A stretch of 5,879 bases of DNA, taken from NCBI GenBank assembly GCA_030837445.1, contig JAUPKM010000574.1, positions 1 through 5,879 on the forward strand, read 5' to 3'. Positions 5,473-5,879 of the stretch are shown in pieces; the first letter of the stretch is position 1; every line of letters begins with the position of its first letter. A program made the translations under genes and the position numbers. The notes under the pieces are model-generated. The model was not told where the DNA came from. It saw nothing but the letters and a program-made list of their open reading frames with translations, and did no database searches. Source of the stretch: Actinomycetota bacterium. GTDB taxonomy: Bacteria; Actinomycetota; Actinomycetes; S36-B12; UBA10799.

Positions 5473-5863
5473 TCAGCGACCCGACCTTGACCGGCAGGTC
5501 GCACGGGTCACCGCGTGGGTGACCGGGCAGCACCTGTCGGTGGACAGGGTGGTGACCGAGGTCGGGTTCGCTGTGAACGGGCACTGCCGCATGTTCTTGG
5601 CCCTGCTCAAGGACCAGTCCGTGTCGACGATCGTGGTTGAGCATCGGGACCGGTTCGCCCGGTTCGGTGCCGAGTACGTGCAGGCCGTCCTGGAGGTGGA
5701 CGGGCGGCGCCTGCTGGTCGTCGACCCGGTGGAGGTGGATGATGACCTCATGGGGGACGTGACGGAGATCCTGACGTCGTTCTGTGCTCGCTTGTACGGC
5801 GAGCGCGCCGCCGCGGACCGGGTCGCCCGCGCTGTGGCGGCGCTCGCTGAGGACCCGGTGTGA
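5330..5863 (+). CDS. tnpA: IS607-family serine transposase TnpA, 5' end frameshifted
   Basis: TnpA catalyses strand exchange through a serine-linked intermediate. Counting from GTG 5330 (177 residues), VVYARVSSADQ (39-49) holds the probable nucleophile S45, R43 precedes it, VVEHRDRFARFG (102-113) carries the conserved active-site arginines, and the end DVTEILTSFCARLYGERAA (143-161) is typical of the family. The N-terminal MerR-like HTH is broken. WYREGRLPVPARKVG (5-19) is present, but the family start (NLKEWA...) reads from GTG 5284 in another frame as VNLKEGAGTQG. Deleting one G at about 5317 joins the two into a 192-residue protein, close to normal length. GTG 5330 has no ribosome binding site and lies inside that HTH, so this is probably a pseudogene despite the open frame. 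R-to-C and K-to-M changes in the NGHCRMF motif, against the usual NG-x-RRKF, also suggest decay. Confidence 0.8.
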   Translation: MARKWYREGRLPVPARKVGGLVLVGDVTGKDDASTGLTVVYARVSSADQRPDLDRQVARVTAWVTGQHLSVDRVVTEVGFAVNGHCRMFLALLKDQSVSTIVVEHRDRFARFGAEYVQAVLEVDGRRLLVVDPVEVDDDLMGDVTEILTSFCARLYGERAAADRVARAVAALAEDPV

Positions 5864-5879
5864 CCCTGTTGGCCTACCG
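5860..5879 (+). CDS. tnpB: Probable start of tnpB (partial, runs off the window)
   Basis: A GTG at 5860 overlaps the tnpA stop as GTGA and reads VTLLAYR to the window edge. IS607 elements commonly carry tnpB, an RNA-guided nuclease gene, directly after tnpA, often with such an overlap. Only seven codons are visible, so the identity rests on context. Confidence 0.35.

Larger units (their letters stand above)
5232..5879 (+). mobile_element. IS607-family element, left end to window edge (partial)
   Basis: The element is recognised from its serine-recombinase tnpA and the start of a probable tnpB overlapping its stop. The left boundary is inferred from where HipA similarity ends, near the G run at 5230-5234. 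IS607 elements insert without target duplication at very short, often GG, cores, so the edge cannot be placed exactly. Between the edge and tnpA lies a palindromic 10-bp array. The right end lies outside the window. Confidence 0.6.

Noticed and set aside
5195..5751. Minus-strand open frames opposite hipA and tnpA
   Set aside because: The + strand carries clear HipA and serine recombinase motifs. The antisense translations show no domain pattern.

Overview
The window is high-GC DNA with strongly GC-biased third codon positions, frequent GTG starts and GGAGG-type ribosome binding sites. Together with a DUF3592-type membrane protein, a large HTH-NTPase-TPR protein and an IS607-type transposase, this points to an actinomycete, most likely Streptomyces or a close relative. 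That assignment rests on composition and gene families only. No rRNA, tRNA or CRISPR was seen.

Layout. (1) 40-744 (+): two-helix membrane protein with a DUF3592-like extracytoplasmic domain and a Pro/Gly/Tyr/Gln tail. (2) 779-1588 (-): unrecognised membrane protein with about three hydrophobic segments, converging on gene 1. (3) 1589-1790: divergent control region with a 13-bp dyad. (4) 1791-4367 (+): an 858-residue STAND (NB-ARC-like) ATPase with an unusual N-terminal HTH and a C-terminal array of TPRs at an exact 42-residue period. (5) 4410-4839 (-): decayed alpha/beta hydrolase whose pieces lie in three frames, bracketed by two hairpins with the same GACCAG loop. (6) 4888 to about 5232 (+): the N-terminal part of a HipA-type kinase, cut off. 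(7) about 5232-5879 (+): left part of an IS607-family element, with a tandem palindromic 10-bp array, a serine-recombinase tnpA whose 5' end is frameshifted, and the first codons of a probable tnpB running off the window.

How it fits together. The left half looks intact. The STAND protein has the build of a ligand-sensing signalling ATPase, and its divergent membrane-protein neighbour is a plausible but unproven partner. The right half is a graveyard: a degraded hydrolase, a hipA apparently interrupted by an IS607-type insertion, and a transposase gene that itself carries a frame error. This is typical of an accessory or chromosome-arm region. The best candidate for an undescribed system is the divergent pair of membrane protein and HTH-STAND-TPR protein. 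The clearest sequence-level observations are the insertion junction in hipA, the transposase frameshift, and the palindromic structures.
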